Shown here in pieces: positions 9,454 to 18,520 of a DNA stretch of 64,000 nt; the stretch's first letter is position 1; each line of letters starts with the position of its first letter. The position numbers and the translations under genes are program-made. The notes under the pieces were generated by a model. The model was not told the DNA's origin, made no database searches, and saw only the letters and a program-made list of their open reading frames with translations. This stretch comes from Lachnospiraceae bacterium MD308 (GTDB lineage Bacteria > Bacillota > Clostridia > Lachnospirales > Lachnospiraceae): assembly GCA_000403475.2 (NCBI GenBank), contig KE159797.1, positions 251,144-315,143 of the forward strand, given 5' to 3'.

Positions 9454-9674
9454 CCTAAACCTCTCCTTTATCAAGATATTGTACATCCCATATTCCTATT
9501 ATAGAAAATCTGCGGAGATGTTGCAACAGATTTGCGTCATGTTCTCACGAAATGCGCAATCAGAGGGCTTTACCTTCAATAACATTAAATTTACCATACC
9601 ACTTGAAAATCCGCCGCAATAACGATACAATAAACACGGACTGTAAATCAGATTATATTTAAGGAGATTTTACT

Positions 9675-10496
9675 GTGCAGATTCAAAATAAATTTACAAT
9701 GCCAATCGGCGTCTTCGATTCCGGCGTTGGCGGACTTACTGTCGCACGCGAAATCATGCGCCAGCTTCCGAGTGAAAATGTAGTATATTTTGGGGATACT
9801 GCCAGAGTACCTTACGGCAGCAAATCAAAAGATACGATTATCCGGTTCTCCAGGCAAATTATCCGTTTTTTAAAAACAAAAGATGTGAAAGCTATTGTCA
9901 TCGCCTGCAACACGGCCAGCGCCCTCGCTCTGGAAACCGTTCAGGCCGAGACGGATATCCCGGTGATCGGCGTCATCGCGCCGGGCGCCAGGGCCGCTGT
10001 AAAGGAGACAAAGAACAGAAAAATCGGAGTGGTAGGAACTGAGGCGACGATACGCAGCGAGACATACACAAAAGTCATACGCTCTCATCTCCCCGATGCG
10101 TCTGTCATCGGAAAGCCCTGCCCGCTCTTTGTGCCGCTGGTGGAGGAAGGATTTGCCAAGCACTCTATTACAGAACAGGTCATCGACATATACCTTTCGG
10201 CTATGAAAGACACCGACATAGACACTATGATTCTCGGATGCACCCACTACCCCTTACTCCGCTCAAAAATCATGGCGTACTTAGGAGACCGCGTGCATAT
10301 CGTGAATCCGGCGTATGAGACCGCTATGGATTTGAAAGCTGTGTTAAGCGAACAGGGAATTTCCAATATGTCCGGGAACCCCGGCAATTATGATTTCTAT
10401 GTCAGTGACGCGGCGGAAAAGTTCACAAAATTCGCAAATTCTATTCTGCCCTATGATATCGCAACCACACAATGTATCAACATCGAAGAATATTAA
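9675..10496 (+). CDS. murI: Glutamate racemase
   Basis: MurI interconverts L- and D-glutamate to supply D-Glu for peptidoglycan. The 273-aa protein starts at GTG, with AAGGAG eight bases upstream. It contains IGVFDSGVGGLTVAREI, the first catalytic cysteine in VIACNTASALAL, and the second in LGCTHYPLL. The glutamate after the first cysteine motif and the spacing match the family. It is followed by an AT-rich leader and carB on the same strand. Confidence 0.95.
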   Translation: MQIQNKFTMPIGVFDSGVGGLTVAREIMRQLPSENVVYFGDTARVPYGSKSKDTIIRFSRQIIRFLKTKDVKAIVIACNTASALALETVQAETDIPVIGVIAPGARAAVKETKNRKIGVVGTEATIRSETYTKVIRSHLPDASVIGKPCPLFVPLVEEGFAKHSITEQVIDIYLSAMKDTDIDTMILGCTHYPLLRSKIMAYLGDRVHIVNPAYETAMDLKAVLSEQGISNMSGNPGNYDFYVSDAAEKFTKFANSILPYDIATTQCINIEEY

Positions 10497-10604
10497 TTTT
10501 AAAAAAGAGATTTCAGTATTTTTATACAATTTTAGGTTAAAAAACATAGCGGCTTTTCTCTGTTATTTTGAATATTTTTACTATGATTTTATTCTTTTCT
10601 CCTA

Positions 10605-10689
10605 TATAATAGTGTATGGAACGGAAATCATGTTTTATTCTTGCATAAATATACATGATTCTATTTTCCGCAAACCATGAATATATGCA
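10605..10689 (+). promoter_or_regulatory. carB leader: -10 element and putative ArgR box
   Basis: A TATAAT hexamer lies at 10605-10610; its -35 is weak. About 30 bp downstream, TGCATAAATATACA (10642-10655) fits the dyad TGNATWWWWATNCA of Bacillota ArgR boxes at every fixed position. A second half-similar dyad, TGAATATATGCA, lies at 10678-10689. The two also form an inverted repeat around the carB leader. Binding just downstream of the promoter would suit repression by arginine. Confidence 0.45.
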
Positions 10690-10711
10690 CTATTAATCAA
10701 AGGAGGTACAT

Positions 10712-13700
10712 ATGCCAAAAAGAACAGATATTAACAAAGTATTAATCATCGGCTCTGGTCCTATCATCATCGGACAGGCATGCGAGTTTGACTACTCCGG
10801 AACGCAGGCGTGCAAAGCCTTAAGAAAGCTTGGATATGAGATTGTATTGGTTAATTCTAACCCTGCCACGATCATGACTGACCCGGAAACTGCCGATGTA
10901 ACTTATATTGAACCGCTCAATGTGGAACGTTTGGAGCAGATTATCGCAAAGGAACGGCCAGATGCCCTTCTGCCGAATCTCGGCGGACAGTCCGGGCTGA
11001 ATCTTTGTGCCGAGCTTGCGAAAGCCGGCGTCCTTGATAAATACCATGTACAGGTGATCGGCGTACAGGTGGATGCCATCGAGCGCGGCGAGGACCGTAT
11101 CGAATTCAAAAAATCTATGGACGCCATCGGCATTGAGATGGCAAGAAGCGAAGTTGCTTACACTGTAGATGAAGCTCTTAACATTGCCGATAAGCTGGGC
11201 TATCCGGTTGTCTTACGCCCTGCCTACACCATGGGCGGTGCCGGCGGCGGTCTTGTCTACAACAGAGAAGAATTAAAGACTGTCTGCGCAAGAGGCTTAC
11301 AGGCAAGTCTTGTAGGCCAGGTGCTTGTAGAAGAATCTATCCTTGGATGGGAAGAACTGGAACTTGAGGTCGTCCGTGATTCCGAAAACAATATGATCAC
11401 TGTCTGCTTTATCGAAAATATAGACCCTCTTGGCGTGCACACCGGAGATTCTTTCTGCTCCGCTCCAATGCTGACTATTTCCGAGGAATGTCAGAAACGC
11501 CTTCAGGAGCAGGCTTACCGCATCGTTGAATCTGTGCAGGTAATTGGCGGAACAAATGTACAGTTCGCGCACGACCCTGTCTCTGACCGCATTGTTGTTA
11601 TTGAGATCAATCCAAGAACCTCCCGTTCCTCTGCGTTGGCATCAAAAGCTACCGGCTTCCCGATTGCCCTTGTATCCTCCATGCTTGCTGCCGGCCTCAC
11701 TTTAAAAGACATCCCCTGCGGCAAATACGGAACTCTTGACAAATATGTACCGGACGGGGATTATGTTGTCATCAAGTTCGCACGCTGGGCCTTTGAGAAG
11801 TTTAAAGGCGTTGAGGACAAGTTAGGCACACAGATGCGCGCTGTCGGCGAGGTCATGAGTATCGGAAAGACTTACAAAGAAGCGCTTCAAAAAGCAATCC
11901 GAAGCCTTGAGACCGGACGGTACGGCCTCGGTCACGCAAAGGACTACGACAGCATGTCCAAAGAAGCGCTCCTTAAGCTTCTCATCACACCTTCAAGCGA
12001 CCGTCATTTCATTATGTATGAGGCGCTTCGAAAAGGTGCCGATGTAGATGAGATTTTCCAGATTACCAAAGTAAAACACTGGTTCATCGAGCAGATGAAA
12101 GAGCTGGTGGATGAGGAAGAAGCCCTCATTGCATTTAAAAACACCCTTCCGCCGGATGAAAAGCTCATCGCAGCCAAGAAAAACGGTTTCTCAGACAAAT
12201 ATCTGGGACAGATTCTTAACATCCCGGAGGCAGATATCCGCACCAAACGCACAGAACTGGGAGTCACCGAGCGCTGGGAAGGAGTACATGTAAGTGGTAC
12301 AGAAAACAACGCCTATTATTACTCCACTTACAACTCAGAGGATAAAAATCCGGTAAATACAGACCGGCAAAAGATTATGATCTTAGGCGGCGGCCCGAAC
12401 CGCATCGGTCAGGGCATCGAGTTTGACTACTGCTGCGTACACGCCGCTCTGGCGCTTAAGAAGCTTGGGTTTGAGACGATTATCGTAAACTGCAATCCCG
12501 AAACCGTATCTACAGATTATGACACATCGGACAAACTATACTTTGAACCGCTGACATTGGAAGATGTTCTCAGCATTTACAATAAAGAAAAGCCATTGGG
12601 CGTTATCGCACAGTTCGGTGGGCAGACACCGCTTAACCTGGCGTCCGAGCTTGAGGAAAACGGCGTCAGGATACTTGGAACTTCCCCGGCAGTCATCGAC
12701 TTGGCGGAAGACCGCGACCTGTTCCGTGAGATGATGGATAGGCTTGAGATTCCTATGCCGGAATCCGGAATGGCAACCACTGTGGAAGAAGCTTTGCAGA
12801 TTGCACAGAAAATCGGCTATCCGGTCATGGTTCGTCCTTCGTATGTGCTCGGCGGACGGGGCATGGAGGTTGTGTACGACGACGCAAGCATGGAAGGATA
12901 TATGAAAGCCGCTGTCGGCGTGACCCCTGACCGCCCCATTCTCATTGACCGTTTCTTAAATCATGCGCTAGAGTGCGAGGCAGACGCAATCAGCGACGGA
13001 ACGCACGCGTTCGTTCCTGCGGTCATGGAACATATCGAGCTTGCCGGAGTACATTCCGGAGACTCTGCCTGCATCATCCCGTCCGTTCACATTTCCGCGG
13101 AAAATGTGGCAACGATTAAAGAATATACAAGAAAAATCGCGGAGGAGATGCATGTGAAAGGCCTGATGAACATGCAGTATGCCATTGAGAACGGCAAGGT
13201 GTATGTCTTAGAAGCCAACCCACGGGCATCCAGAACAGTTCCGCTTGTCTCTAAAGTATGTAATATACGGATGGTTCCCCTGGCAACAGAGATTATCACG
13301 GCAGATATTACAAAAAACCCATCTCCGGTTCCGGGGCTTAAAGAACAGGAGATTCCATATTATGGGGTGAAGGAAGCTGTCTTCCCATTCAACATGTTCC
13401 AGGAAGTTGACCCCATCTTAGGACCTGAGATGCGCTCTACCGGGGAAGTATTGGGACTCTCCCCGTATTACGGCGAGGCGTTTTACAAGGCACAGGAAGC
13501 GACCCAGACGAAGCTTCCGCTTGGCGGGACCGCCCTGATCTCTGTAAACCGCAAGGATAAAGAGGAAGTTGTGGAAATCGCAAAAAGTATCGTAGATGAC
13601 GGCTTTAAGATCATTGCCACCGGCAATACTTACAAGTTAATCCGCGAGGCCGGAATAGAAGCAGAGCGGGTGAATAAGCTCTACGAGGGCCGCCCGAATA

Positions 13701-13939
13701 TTTTAGATATGATCACGAACGGTCAGATTGACCTCATTGTCAACTCTCCGGTTGGAAAAGACAGCGTACACGATGACAGCTATCTTCGGAAGGCCGCCAT
13801 CAAGTCCAAGATTCCTTACATGACGACAATCGCCGCTGCCAGGGCAACGGCAAAAGGAATCCGCTATGTAAAAGAACATGGAAACGGGGAAGTCAAATCA
13901 CTGCAGACATTGCACAGCGAAATAAAGAACAAAGAATAA
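10712..13939 (+). CDS. carB: Carbamoyl-phosphate synthase large subunit
   Basis: CarB makes carbamoyl phosphate for arginine and pyrimidine synthesis from ammonia, bicarbonate and two ATP. At 1,075 aa it is full length, with the two homologous ATP-grasp halves starting at IGSGPIIIGQACEFDYSG and LGGGPNRIGQGIEFDYC. Each half carries a glycine-rich loop (PAYTMGGAGGG and PSYVLGGRGMEV). The C-terminal ~130 residues form the MGS-like allosteric domain. The start has AGGAGG in register. No carA gene lies next to it: murI is upstream, and a hairpin then the opposite-strand cvpA are downstream. Confidence 0.97.
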   Translation: MPKRTDINKVLIIGSGPIIIGQACEFDYSGTQACKALRKLGYEIVLVNSNPATIMTDPETADVTYIEPLNVERLEQIIAKERPDALLPNLGGQSGLNLCAELAKAGVLDKYHVQVIGVQVDAIERGEDRIEFKKSMDAIGIEMARSEVAYTVDEALNIADKLGYPVVLRPAYTMGGAGGGLVYNREELKTVCARGLQASLVGQVLVEESILGWEELELEVVRDSENNMITVCFIENIDPLGVHTGDSFCSAPMLTISEECQKRLQEQAYRIVESVQVIGGTNVQFAHDPVSDRIVVIEINPRTSRSSALASKATGFPIALVSSMLAAGLTLKDIPCGKYGTLDKYVPDGDYVVIKFARWAFEKFKGVEDKLGTQMRAVGEVMSIGKTYKEALQKAIRSLETGRYGLGHAKDYDSMSKEALLKLLITPSSDRHFIMYEALRKGADVDEIFQITKVKHWFIEQMKELVDEEEALIAFKNTLPPDEKLIAAKKNGFSDKYLGQILNIPEADIRTKRTELGVTERWEGVHVSGTENNAYYYSTYNSEDKNPVNTDRQKIMILGGGPNRIGQGIEFDYCCVHAALALKKLGFETIIVNCNPETVSTDYDTSDKLYFEPLTLEDVLSIYNKEKPLGVIAQFGGQTPLNLASELEENGVRILGTSPAVIDLAEDRDLFREMMDRLEIPMPESGMATTVEEALQIAQKIGYPVMVRPSYVLGGRGMEVVYDDASMEGYMKAAVGVTPDRPILIDRFLNHALECEADAISDGTHAFVPAVMEHIELAGVHSGDSACIIPSVHISAENVATIKEYTRKIAEEMHVKGLMNMQYAIENGKVYVLEANPRASRTVPLVSKVCNIRMVPLATEIITADITKNPSPVPGLKEQEIPYYGVKEAVFPFNMFQEVDPILGPEMRSTGEVLGLSPYYGEAFYKAQEATQTKLPLGGTALISVNRKDKEEVVEIAKSIVDDGFKIIATGNTYKLIREAGIEAERVNKLYEGRPNILDMITNGQIDLIVNSPVGKDSVHDDSYLRKAAIKSKIPYMTTIAAARATAKGIRYVKEHGNGEVKSLQTLHSEIKNKE

Positions 13940-13943
13940 TACA

Positions 13944-13980
13944 ACGGGGAGCTAATCAACACAAATGATTAGCTCCCCGT
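13944..13980. terminator. Hairpin between convergent carB and cvpA
   Basis: A 15-bp perfect stem (13944-13958 with 13966-13980) has a 7-nt loop and sits 4 bp after the carB stop. Neither side has a clean U-tract, so this may act as a bidirectional terminator or mRNA 3'-end stabiliser for both converging genes. Confidence 0.6.
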
Positions 13981-14010
13981 AAAATTGAGGAAAAGGAAAT
14001 TCTCTGAATT

Positions 14011-14946
14011 TTATATATTCGCCGCCATCTTCATAATCGGATTATTGTCATACAGAAATTTCAAAATACCATTCCCCTGTATCGCCTCATAAATATCCTT
14101 TCCGATTACCGTCGTATACAGCAGTGTAACTACTACAAATAACAACCACACAATAATCAAAGCCCCGGCAAATCCAATCACCCCGCCTGCTAAGCGGTTA
14201 ATCAGCCCCAATACCGGAATCTCCGCCACGATATCCAGCGCAAATATAATTGCCCGCAAAATTATCGTGACAATTAAAAATGTACCTAAATAAGATATAA
14301 TATTAATTATCAGTTTTGCAAAAAAACTTCCTACATACTGCGCAAATGTCTGCACACCCAGCTCTTCATAGATTTCGCTGTTATTATTCACTGACAGCAA
14401 ATTTTTAAATATATCCGGCAAGTCCGCCGCATTAATTGCCTCCTGCTGCAAGTCTCTCGGAAGGTCTATTTGATCTATCACATCGCCTTCCTCCTCACCT
14501 TCTTCTCCCTCACTTTCCTCCCCGCCTTTGTCGGGGTCGTCTGCAATCCCAAGCTGCGATAACAGTCCGGCATCTATATTACCTTCCGCAATATCTTTCA
14601 CGCTCACTCCGTACTGCTCCAGATCTTCTTCATCTACCCCCGCTGCATCAAGTGCTTCTCTTACGTCCTCCTCGGACATCCCGCCTCCTGTAAGGCTCTC
14701 GATTCCCCCTGCAAGCTGCGTTCTCGCCGCATCCAATATCGCGGCGCTCACCTTCTGCTCTATCATCTCATCCATTGGCGTATACTGCGCAATCGCCTTC
14801 GCCACATGGGGCGTCGCAAAAAAAACAATTGTCAGTGTCAAAAGCGTCGTCGCAAGAGACACCGCTATGCGCAGCGCCCCCTGGCAGACTCCGACAATAA
14901 TACATACTAAAAAAATAGTCGCTGCTGTTATTAATACCCAGTCCAT
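14011..14946 (-). CDS. CvpA family membrane protein
   Basis: This 311-aa integral membrane protein has the CvpA architecture: two N-terminal membrane segments (about 4-25 and 28-48) and two or three C-terminal ones (about 210-290), ending LNRLAGGVIGFAGALIIVWL. Between the halves is a long acidic insert (about 90-190) with a Glu/Gly-rich run. Homologues relate to colicin V production or envelope functions, with no established biochemistry here. It is followed on the same strand by no close gene and preceded by the DUF5711 gene with a 9-bp gap. Confidence 0.78.
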   Translation of the reverse strand: MDWVLITAATIFLVCIIVGVCQGALRIAVSLATTLLTLTIVFFATPHVAKAIAQYTPMDEMIEQKVSAAILDAARTQLAGGIESLTGGGMSEEDVREALDAAGVDEEDLEQYGVSVKDIAEGNIDAGLLSQLGIADDPDKGGEESEGEEGEEEGDVIDQIDLPRDLQQEAINAADLPDIFKNLLSVNNNSEIYEELGVQTFAQYVGSFFAKLIINIISYLGTFLIVTIILRAIIFALDIVAEIPVLGLINRLAGGVIGFAGALIIVWLLFVVVTLLYTTVIGKDIYEAIQGNGILKFLYDNNPIMKMAANI

Positions 14947-14955
14947 ATCTTCTCC

Positions 14956-16182
14956 TTATTTTATCAGCCGTATATCCTCCATGCCATTGGCATCCATCAC
15001 GATATATCTGTTAATGCCAAAAGCCGGAAATATCTCCAGTATATTATTATTCATCTCCCCTTCGAAGCGGTGAACTCCGAATCTAGTGTAAATACTACAC
15101 TGTTTTCCATCATAAAGAATGATCTGCCCGCCCGATATCTTTGCAGATTTATAGGTTCCTCCAAATCTCCGGGATAGCACCTGCCTTCCGGAAGCAGTAA
15201 AAAGACACAGCTCATACCTGCTGGTTCCTTCTGTTTTCAAAAGAATTCCTATATATCTGCCGCTGTGGAACACGCTCTGGATCTCTCCCTTTATCCTGAC
15301 AGTTTTCGTCTCTTTAGGCTCGTCCTTGCCTTTAAAAATCGTCAGGCAGTTATCTCCGACCACAACCGACACCGTCTCATTTATAAAGAAGCCTGCTCCC
15401 ACAACACTTCCTTTATATTCTTTCTCAAAAACTTGATGGTCTATCTTTTCCGCACCTGCATCACCAAAATTATAATAACACACTCTTGATGTCATCTCGC
15501 TGTCGCTGACAGACAGATAGACAACCTGCATCACCTCACCATCCGGAGATATGGCAATATCCACCGGATAACCGACTCCCATCATGGATGACTTATGTTC
15601 AACTAACACATTCCCCGCCGTATCGTAACATATAATCCGCGGAGTTGATTCATTTTTCAGGACAGCCGCCACAATTCCCTGTTCTGAGACAGCAATCTTC
15701 TCAACAGGAAGATTGGTTTTAATCTCTCCCTTCAGGCCGTCCTTCTGGAATATCATGATATAGTTTCCGCCTTTATCGGCTACAGCCACCGATTGGTCAT
15801 TCACATCCAGGAAAGGATTCTTAATCTGGTAAGGCTGATTCCATTGCTCCTCACCGCTGCTGTTCAGATAAGCAATACCATCGCGGCTATACTTGAGGAT
15901 GCCGCCTGCAAACTCCTGATAGCTGTTGTCAGAAGCATTACCCACCTTATATGTACCCGCGCTTCTTACCCTCGTATAAGTCTGCAGATACATATACAGA
16001 AAAGCCGCCGCACAGACAACAGCCGTTATTATAATTGCAATAAATGCTCTCCGAAAAAACTTTGATTTATGCTGTTTGATCTCCTCCTCCATCTCTTGCA
16101 GGTCTCCGCTTTGGCAGGGGCTGCCCCGCATATAATCTCCATCTCTTACTACATATAGATTCTTGTTTTTCTGGTGTACCAT
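14956..16182 (-). CDS. DUF5711-type membrane-anchored beta-propeller protein
   Basis: This 408-aa protein has a cytoplasmic N-terminus of ~45 residues, one membrane segment (about 48-66, FIAIIITAVVCAAAFLYMYL) and a large extracellular domain. The extracellular part has repeated blade-like units, such as GGILKYSRDGIAYLNSSGEE and EQGIVAAVLKN, resembling WD40/PQQ propellers. This is how DUF5711 proteins of Lachnospiraceae look. The role is unknown. AAGGGGAG precedes the ATG. It is probably co-transcribed with cvpA. Confidence 0.72.
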   Translation of the reverse strand: MVHQKNKNLYVVRDGDYMRGSPCQSGDLQEMEEEIKQHKSKFFRRAFIAIIITAVVCAAAFLYMYLQTYTRVRSAGTYKVGNASDNSYQEFAGGILKYSRDGIAYLNSSGEEQWNQPYQIKNPFLDVNDQSVAVADKGGNYIMIFQKDGLKGEIKTNLPVEKIAVSEQGIVAAVLKNESTPRIICYDTAGNVLVEHKSSMMGVGYPVDIAISPDGEVMQVVYLSVSDSEMTSRVCYYNFGDAGAEKIDHQVFEKEYKGSVVGAGFFINETVSVVVGDNCLTIFKGKDEPKETKTVRIKGEIQSVFHSGRYIGILLKTEGTSRYELCLFTASGRQVLSRRFGGTYKSAKISGGQIILYDGKQCSIYTRFGVHRFEGEMNNNILEIFPAFGINRYIVMDANGMEDIRLIK

Positions 16183-16238
16183 CCGTCTCCCCTTTTGTAT
16201 CTCTTTGCATCTCCTGTACAGTATAGCACATTTTTTTA

Positions 16239-17438
16239 TTAAGGTAACATTAATTTTTGTCCGATAATAATAAGGTTCCCATCCGTCAGCCCGTTCATCC
16301 GGCAGATCTCATCTACAGAGCCTCTGTTTCCATAGATTTTTATACTAATCTTATCGAGTGTATCTCCCTTCTGGACAATATAATATTTTCCGTCCTGCGA
16401 TGGACTTTGTACATCTGCTGTATCCACAGCCTCTCCTCCCTGGCTGTCTGACGTTTCTGTTTCAGATATGCTGTCACCTTCAGGAATCTCATTTTTTTTT
16501 GAACTTTCTTCGGGAACATCCTTTTCCTGACCTTCCCCGCTCTCTTTCACATCTTCTTTAGGCGTCACTTCCTTGCTGACTGCCTCTACTGCATCCGATG
16601 ACTTCTGCGCTCCTGCCATTTCTGCCTCTCCGGCCTCTTCTACCTTCGTCTCCTGAGACAGCGGACGGCTGACTGACTGAGATAACGCCTCCAGTGAACT
16701 CTGGACTGCTTCCATTTTATCATAATTATTAATGGTCGAGATACCGATTACAAGAACTACTACTACAAGCGCCACGCTTACAGCGTATGCAAACCTTGCG
16801 CTCTGTCTCTGCTCCTTGTATTCCATCTTCTCCTTTACGGCACTGCGAAAATTCTTTGCAGCTCGATCCTCAACCATTTCGCTGGGTGTGACGCCGATCT
16901 TTTTGCGCGTATTAATCATATAATTCTGCATGGAAGGATTCTTTTCATAAAATATATAATGTCCTCCCATCTGCATCAGCTCCCCGAATTTGTTGGCGTA
17001 AAACACTTCCTCCTCCGAAGCTTCATCACGCCATACAAATACCGTGTTATCCTTTTTAAACCGTCTCTCGTGAACTCTTTTAACCCCTTTGTTTAAACCT
17101 GCCGGCTTTCCTTCCCCAATCAGACACCATCCGACAATCTCCTGTCCCGAAAAGAATGTTTTTTTCTCCTCCTCAAGCTTGTCCCACGTCTCTTTCGTGA
17201 TTCTTACCTCGGTACCGGTAATCTCCACCTGCTCAAGCTTCAGCGCCCCTGCAATATAGACCACATCCTGGCCGTTCATCTTTAAAATCTCTCCTGTAAG
17301 TACTGCCCCCACAGCCGCCGGCTCCGCTTTTTCTTTCAACTGGTTCAAATAAGTATCTACGTAATCTTCCACATATATCTTTGGCTCGTCACAGACATTT
17401 CCGATCTGCTTCACGTTTTTTGGAAATTCGCGTTCCAT
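16239..17438 (-). CDS. Membrane protein with degenerate MPN-like N-domain and C-terminal LysM
   Basis: This 399-aa protein has three parts. The N-terminal ~150 residues resemble an MPN/JAB fold: AVGAVLTGEILKMNGQ followed by a SGQEIVGWCLIGEGKPAG segment, aligned where active enzymes have VVGWYHSHPG. A single membrane helix lies at about 215-235. An extracellular Ser/Glu-rich linker then leads to one LysM domain (about 350-399, YYIVQKGDTLDKISIKIYG). The orientation would place the MPN-like domain inside and the peptidoglycan-binding LysM outside. The MPN reading is my inference; the LysM is clear. Confidence 0.75.
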   Translation of the reverse strand: MEREFPKNVKQIGNVCDEPKIYVEDYVDTYLNQLKEKAEPAAVGAVLTGEILKMNGQDVVYIAGALKLEQVEITGTEVRITKETWDKLEEEKKTFFSGQEIVGWCLIGEGKPAGLNKGVKRVHERRFKKDNTVFVWRDEASEEEVFYANKFGELMQMGGHYIFYEKNPSMQNYMINTRKKIGVTPSEMVEDRAAKNFRSAVKEKMEYKEQRQSARFAYAVSVALVVVVLVIGISTINNYDKMEAVQSSLEALSQSVSRPLSQETKVEEAGEAEMAGAQKSSDAVEAVSKEVTPKEDVKESGEGQEKDVPEESSKKNEIPEGDSISETETSDSQGGEAVDTADVQSPSQDGKYYIVQKGDTLDKISIKIYGNRGSVDEICRMNGLTDGNLIIIGQKLMLP

Positions 17439-17533
17439 ATACTCTCACCTCATTTTTACTTATTCTTTGCATATAATAGCATGGGGAAGACGCATATTTT
17501 AGCGATTCCTGGAGCCTGTCCCAAAAAAATTTC

Positions 17534-17572
17534 GACAAAAAACAGCGCTCACAATACATTGAGCGCTGTTTT
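17534..17572 (-). terminator. Terminator, downstream of the transketolase operon
   Basis: A 13-bp stem has an AGCGCTGTTTT-type arm (17539-17551 with 17560-17572). On the minus strand it continues into a run of six U residues. It lies 7 bp past the transketolase C-terminal gene and should end the fsa-transketolase transcript. Confidence 0.8.
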
Positions 17573-17578
17573 GAAAAA

Positions 17579-18520
17579 TTATTTTACAAAATCTTTTACT
17601 TTTCTGTAGATGCTCTCTGCATCCAGTCCATACTTCTTAATCAGCTCTGCTGCCGGCCCTGACTCGCCGTACACATCATTCACGCCAATCTTTAACACTT
17701 TCGCCGGAGCTTTCTGTGCCACCACGTCGCAAACCGCGCTGCCAAGCCCTCCGATCACGGAATGTTCTTCCACGGTCACAATCTTCCCTGTCTTAGAAGC
17801 CGCCTCAACTACTGCCGCCTCATCTAACGGCTTAATCGTGTGCATGTTAATCACTGCTGCGCTGATTCCGTCTGCCGCAAGCTTTTCTGCCGCCGCAAGG
17901 GACTCAGATACCGGAAGTCCGGATGCGATGATAGTCACATCAGTTCCTTCCTTAAGTGTAACCGCTTTGCCAAGCTCGAACTTGTACTCCGGATTGTCGT
18001 TAATTACCGGAACTGCCGCTCTGCCAAACCTTAAGTAAACCGGGCCTGCATGCTCGTAAGCTGCCTGCACCGCCGCTTTCGCCTCGACATCATCCGCCGG
18101 GTTAATCACAACCATACCCGGAATCGTGCGCATCAGCGCAATATCCTCATTACACTGGTGGGTTGCACCATCCTCACCTACGGAAATACTTGCATGGGTC
18201 GCGCCGATCTTAACATTAAGCTTCGGATATCCCACAGAGTTACGAATCTGCTCAAAAGCACGTCCTGCCGCAAACATAGCAAAGGAACTCGCAAACGGAA
18301 CTTTTCCTGTAGCTGCGATTCCGGCAGCGACGCCAACCATGTTGCACTCTGCGATACCACAGTCGATGTGGCGCTCCGGGAATGCTTTCTTAAAAGTCCC
18401 GGTTTTTGTCGCAGCGGCAAGGTCTGCGTCAAGCACTACTACATCATCATATTTCTTTCCCAATTCTACTAAAGCATTACCGTAACTTTCTCTTGTTGCA
18501 ATCTTCTTTACTTCTGACAT
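17579..18520 (-). CDS. Transketolase, C-terminal subunit
   Basis: This 313-aa half of a split transketolase carries the pyrimidine-binding and C-terminal domains. It contains FIDCGIAECNMVGVAAGIA-like sequence (ERHIDCGIAECNMVGVAAG), whose glutamate activates thiamine diphosphate, and the C-terminal EEHSVIGGLGSAV motif. With the N-terminal subunit encoded immediately upstream (13-bp overlap) it would rebuild the full ThDP enzyme of the non-oxidative pentose phosphate pathway. A strong terminator follows. Confidence 0.93.
   Translation of the reverse strand: MSEVKKIATRESYGNALVELGKKYDDVVVLDADLAAATKTGTFKKAFPERHIDCGIAECNMVGVAAGIAATGKVPFASSFAMFAAGRAFEQIRNSVGYPKLNVKIGATHASISVGEDGATHQCNEDIALMRTIPGMVVINPADDVEAKAAVQAAYEHAGPVYLRFGRAAVPVINDNPEYKFELGKAVTLKEGTDVTIIASGLPVSESLAAAEKLAADGISAAVINMHTIKPLDEAAVVEAASKTGKIVTVEEHSVIGGLGSAVCDVVAQKAPAKVLKIGVNDVYGESGPAAELIKKYGLDAESIYRKVKDFVK

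Noticed and set aside
17531-17537. TTCGACA, the reverse complement of a 0A box, upstream of the LysM gene
   Set aside because: A single box embedded in the A-rich tail of a terminator; a 7-mer is expected by chance several times in 64 kb and no second phased box is present.
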